Source: Paenibacillus wynnii (lineage in GTDB: Bacteria; Bacillota; Bacilli; Paenibacillales; Paenibacillaceae). Taken from it: a DNA stretch of 33,462 nt. The notes under the pieces were generated by a model that was not told the DNA's origin, made no database searches, and saw nothing but the letters and a program-made list of their open reading frames with translations. The translations under genes and the position numbers were made by a program. The stretch spans positions 1-33,462 of the forward strand of contig NZ_JAUSTK010000044.1 of NCBI RefSeq assembly GCF_030812855.1. Reading direction: 5' to 3'. Of the stretch, positions 31,261 to 33,462 are shown piece by piece (position 1 is the first letter of the stretch; the number at the start of each line of letters is the position of its first letter).

Positions 31261-31282
31261 ATCTTACCCCACACACTGTGGG
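31261..31282 (-). promoter_or_regulatory. Candidate -10 and palindrome before the sugar ATPase gene
   Basis: CCCACA-CAC-TGTGGG (31268-31282) is a perfect inverted repeat directly upstream of a minus-strand -10-like TAAGAT (complement of 31261-31266). No good -35 is seen. It could be an operator for a regulator of this gene. Confidence 0.35.
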
Positions 31283-31310
31283 CTGGCTATTTGTAACCTT
31301 CACAAAAAAA

Positions 31311-32411
31311 TTATTTCCTTTTCGTCACTTTATACAAAAGCATGGTCAACTTCACAATTGCAGCATCCCCAAAGCTTCGTACATCCGCACCTGTCTCCTG
31401 TTTGATCTTGTCCAGACGGTAAAGCAATGTATTTCGATGTATATATAATTTTTTAGCGGTCTCACTTACATTGCATTCCATTTCAAAAAAAGTCTCTAAA
31501 GTCAGCAGCATTTCTTTATCCGATAAAACGGAGGTGTAGTCTCCAATCTGTCCAAGCAACTGTCTACGCCGTGCATCGGGAATACTATTAACCAACCGCT
31601 CCAAATGAAGTTCCCATGGCAAATGAATGTATTCCCCCACTTGGAAAATACGGCCCAATATTATAGTTTCACGTAAAAGTGCTACTGCTCCGGTCAAGCC
31701 TTTAACAGGTACAATTGCAGGTGCCACCGCCAAATGGAACACGCCTACCCACTCATTGGCAATCAGCTCATGCAGACCCATGCTGGTCTGTGACAGCAGA
31801 TCATCTTCACTCTCTTCTTCCTCTTCCTTATCGTCCCCATCAGTAAGCAGTTCCTTGCGGGCTAGAATGAGCCATTCCTTTTCCTGCAGGGGAATTAGAA
31901 TAACCGTACTGTCAAAATAACTGCGCAGCAGCTTCATCAATGAGCGGTAGGAGATAGGCGCACTATGTACATTTTCACTTATAAGTAAAAAGGGAATCAT
32001 ATCCCCAAAAAGTCGACTTTTCAAAGCAATATCATCTGGCAGCTCTGTGTCTTCCCTTTCCTGCTCTAGCTGTAGATTAAGCCATTTGCTCAGCTGAAGT
32101 GCCTCCATCTCCCCTTCTTCCTTAACCCCTGTAGCCTTGAGCGCAGTAGCGAAGCTTCTCACCGCAAAATGGACCAGTTGCACCTCCATAGCAGATAAGC
32201 CTTCCATCTCCACCGATACTGCGGTAATACGCCCATCGTTCTCGTATAATGGCGTCCAAATATTACTGTCGAGGATAACCGGCTGATCACTCTCTTGTGA
32301 ACCTAACCCGAATAGAGATTTTGAATCCTGTCTTCCAAATTGCTTAATTCCGGTTTTCTTCCCAGTAAGCTGCTCCAGCTTTTGACGCAATATCTCGCTC
32401 TCTATAGTCAC
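31311..32411 (-). CDS. PucR/CdaR-type helix-turn-helix regulator
   Basis: A 366-residue cytoplasmic protein. The last 60 residues match the PucR C-terminal helix-turn-helix (TLETFFEMECNVSETAKKLYIHRNTLLYRLDKI, split here as FFEMECNVSETAKKL and YIHRNTLLYRLDKI). The N-terminal 300 residues show no named sensor domain; an acidic stretch (DGDDKEEEEESEDD) lies near residues 190-205. Related regulators (CdaR, PucR) control use of sugar acids or purines. The start is GTG 32409-32411, with only a weak ribosome binding site (GTGG). Position before the shared sugar ATPase gene, with no terminator between, suggests that it may act on it or be cotranscribed. The ligand is unknown. Confidence 0.82.
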   Translation of the reverse strand: MTIESEILRQKLEQLTGKKTGIKQFGRQDSKSLFGLGSQESDQPVILDSNIWTPLYENDGRITAVSVEMEGLSAMEVQLVHFAVRSFATALKATGVKEEGEMEALQLSKWLNLQLEQEREDTELPDDIALKSRLFGDMIPFLLISENVHSAPISYRSLMKLLRSYFDSTVILIPLQEKEWLILARKELLTDGDDKEEEEESEDDLLSQTSMGLHELIANEWVGVFHLAVAPAIVPVKGLTGAVALLRETIILGRIFQVGEYIHLPWELHLERLVNSIPDARRRQLLGQIGDYTSVLSDKEMLLTLETFFEMECNVSETAKKLYIHRNTLLYRLDKIKQETGADVRSFGDAAIVKLTMLLYKVTKRK

Positions 32412-32510
32412 AATAGTCCACCACTTTTGTTTTTTCGCTTATTTTATCATATTTTTCATATTCATGCGGACTTGCCTAATTTCTGAAGGTTAAAAGCCCT
32501 AATTACAGCA

Positions 32511-32541
32511 AAAAAGTCATTACCCTAAGGTAATGACTTTT
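32511..32541 (-). terminator. Terminator of the rRNA-tRNA operon
   Basis: On the minus strand AAAAGTCATTACC and GGTAATGACTTTT form a perfect 13-bp stem with a 4-nt loop, followed by T residues, just after tRNA-Lys. Confidence 0.92.
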
Positions 32542-32551
32542 CGTAAACGTA

Positions 32552-32624
32552 TGAGCCATGAAGGACTCGAACCTTCGACACCCTGATTAAAAGTCAGGTG
32601 CTCTACCAACTGAGCTAATGGCTC
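32552..32624 (-). tRNA. tRNA-Lys (UUU)
   Basis: A 73-nt cloverleaf. Acceptor GAGCCAT pairs with ATGGCTC. The anticodon loop CTTTTAA gives UUU. The T-arm GGTTCGAGTCC is normal. The 3' CCA is not encoded. It is the last tRNA of the cluster. Confidence 0.97.
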
Positions 32625-32631
32625 ATAAAAA

Positions 32632-32717
32632 TGGTGGGGGATGATGGATTCGAACCACCGAACACTTACGTGAGCAGATTTACAGTCTGATGCGTTTGGC
32701 CGCTTCGCTAATCCCCC
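32632..32717 (-). tRNA. tRNA-Tyr (GUA)
   Basis: An 86-nt class II tRNA with a long variable arm. Acceptor GGGGGAT pairs with ATCCCCC. The anticodon loop CTGTAAA gives GUA. CCA is encoded. Confidence 0.97.
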
Positions 32718-32725
32718 AAGAAAAG

Positions 32726-32798
<73 letters not shown>

Positions 32799-32862
32799 AT
32801 ATAAAGTTGCATAAAAATAAAGCGGTAAGTCATACACTTCCCACTTCGTTTGGTGGAAAAAA

Positions 32863-32940
32863 TGGCGGAACCGACGGGATTCGAACCCGCGATCTCCTGC
32901 GTGACAGGCAGGCATGTTAGGCCAACTACACCACGGTTCC
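32863..32940 (-). tRNA. tRNA-Asp (GUC)
   Basis: A 78-nt gene including encoded CCA. Acceptor GGAACCG pairs with CGGTTCC, with G as discriminator. The anticodon loop CTGTCAC gives GUC. Confidence 0.97.
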
Positions 32941-32954
32941 CCACTTAATAATAA

Positions 32955-33030
<76 letters not shown>

Positions 33031-33060
33031 ACGGTGTAAAAAGGAACTAAAGTTTAAAAA

Positions 33061-33136
33061 TGGTGGAGGCTGAGGGGTTCGAACCCCCGACCCTCTGCTT
33101 GTAAGGCAGATGCTCTCCCAGCTGAGCTAAGCCTCC
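33061..33136 (-). tRNA. tRNA-Val (UAC)
   Basis: A 76-nt gene including encoded CCA. Acceptor GGAGGCT pairs with AGCCTCC. The anticodon loop CTTACAA gives UAC. Confidence 0.97.
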
Positions 33137-33145
33137 GGGTATGTA

Positions 33146-33222
33146 TGGTAGCGGCAGAGGGGATCGAACCCCCGACCTCACGGGTATGAACCGTACGCTC
33201 TAGCCAGCTGAGCTACGCCGCC
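33146..33222 (-). tRNA. tRNA-Met (CAU), elongator type
   Basis: A 77-nt gene including encoded CCA. The anticodon loop TTCATAC gives CAU. Acceptor GGCGGCG pairs with TGCCGCT, with a G-U at both ends. It lacks the C1-A72 mismatch of initiator tRNA, so it is the elongator. A tRNA-Ile with modified CAU is less likely given close match to known elongator sequences. Confidence 0.92.
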
Positions 33223-33251
33223 ACAATAACAAGGTAATGAATGATTTGAAA

Positions 33252-33343
33252 TGGCGGAGAGAGAGGGATTCGAACCCTCGCACCGCTAACGCAGTCTAAC
33301 CCCTTAGCAGAGGGTCCCCTTATAGCCACTTGGGTATCTCTCC
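33252..33343 (-). tRNA. tRNA-Ser (GCU)
   Basis: A 92-nt class II tRNA with a long variable arm and encoded CCA. Acceptor GGAGAGA pairs with TCTCTCC. The anticodon loop CTGCTAA gives GCU. It is the first tRNA after the 23S gene. Confidence 0.96.
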
Positions 33344-33359
33344 AAATCAAATTAATCAT

Positions 33360-33378
33360 TCAGGAAATTGATTCCTGA
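33360..33378 (-). other. Hairpin in the 23S-tRNA spacer
   Basis: TCAGGAA-ATTGA-TTCCTGA is a perfect 7-bp stem between the 23S end and tRNA-Ser, next to a sequence (ATCCAGTTTTCAGG on the minus strand) that resembles the conserved post-23S box of Bacillus rRNA operons. It may take part in rRNA processing (inference). Confidence 0.45.
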
Positions 33379-33414
33379 AAACTGGATCCGAAACGAATCT
33401 GCGTCTAGATATTT

Positions 33415-33462
33415 GGATAAGCCCTCGACCGATTAGTATTGGTCAGCTCCATGCATTGCTGC
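33415..33462 (-). rRNA. 23S rRNA, 3' end (partial)
   Basis: On the minus strand the sequence matches the conserved 23S 3' terminus (GCTGACCAATACTAATCGG, TCGAGGGCTTATCC). The gene runs off the right edge. The exact 3' end is uncertain by a few bases. No 5S gene follows before tRNA-Ser. Confidence 0.92.

Overview
The window is a chromosomal backbone segment from a low-to-moderate GC Gram-positive bacterium, most likely Paenibacillus or a close relative (inference). The grounds are strong GGAGG ribosome binding sites, GTG and TTG starts, and gene order shared with Bacillus subtilis: hisZGDBHAF-hisIE, a TPR gene, trxB, rapZ-yvcK-whiA-crh, and hprK-lgt-ppaX-yvoF. No phage, transposase, CRISPR array or defence island is visible.

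Left part, all minus strand, read from high to low coordinates. The histidine operon hisZ-hisG-hisD-hisB-hisH-hisA-hisF-hisIE-hisJ (18674 to 10400) is followed by a PRPP synthetase paralogue (prs) and a terminator that overlaps the prs stop codon. Between hisA and hisF the operon is split by about 730 bp of non-coding repetitive DNA. It holds a 10-bp tandem array and a composite inverted-repeat element. Next come a TPR protein gene with trxB, then a DUF1858/DUF438-hemerythrin pair behind an FNR-type box, then glk-rapZ-yvcK-whiA-crh from a clear sigma-A-like promoter. The left edge holds a decayed acetyltransferase gene.

Middle part, plus strand. A gluconate cluster runs gnd (short, NAD-type), gntR, gntP, gntK (18991 to 23880). 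Two identical 19-bp operator-like sites lie before gnd and before gntP. GntP imports gluconate, GntK makes 6-phosphogluconate, and Gnd converts it to ribulose-5-phosphate. That pentose phosphate can feed PRPP synthesis and so HisG next door.

Right part, minus strand. Two tandem membrane acyltransferases are followed by hprK-lgt-ppaX-yvoF. Then come an orphan MsmX/UgpC-type sugar ABC ATPase with a PucR/CdaR-type regulator upstream of it, eight tRNA genes, and the 3' end of a 23S rRNA gene at the window edge. HprK and a Crh-position HPr protein sit at opposite ends of the window and form a likely carbon catabolite control pair. The Crh-position protein keeps both His15 and Ser46, unlike Bacillus Crh.

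Most of the window is ordinary core genome. The less ordinary points are the repeat-filled gap in the his operon, a ribosome-binding-site switch-like leader before the TPR gene, the TPR protein with a C-terminal helix-turn-helix, the His15-bearing Crh, the FNR/Fur-like promoter architecture, and the lack of a 5S gene between the 23S gene and the tRNAs.
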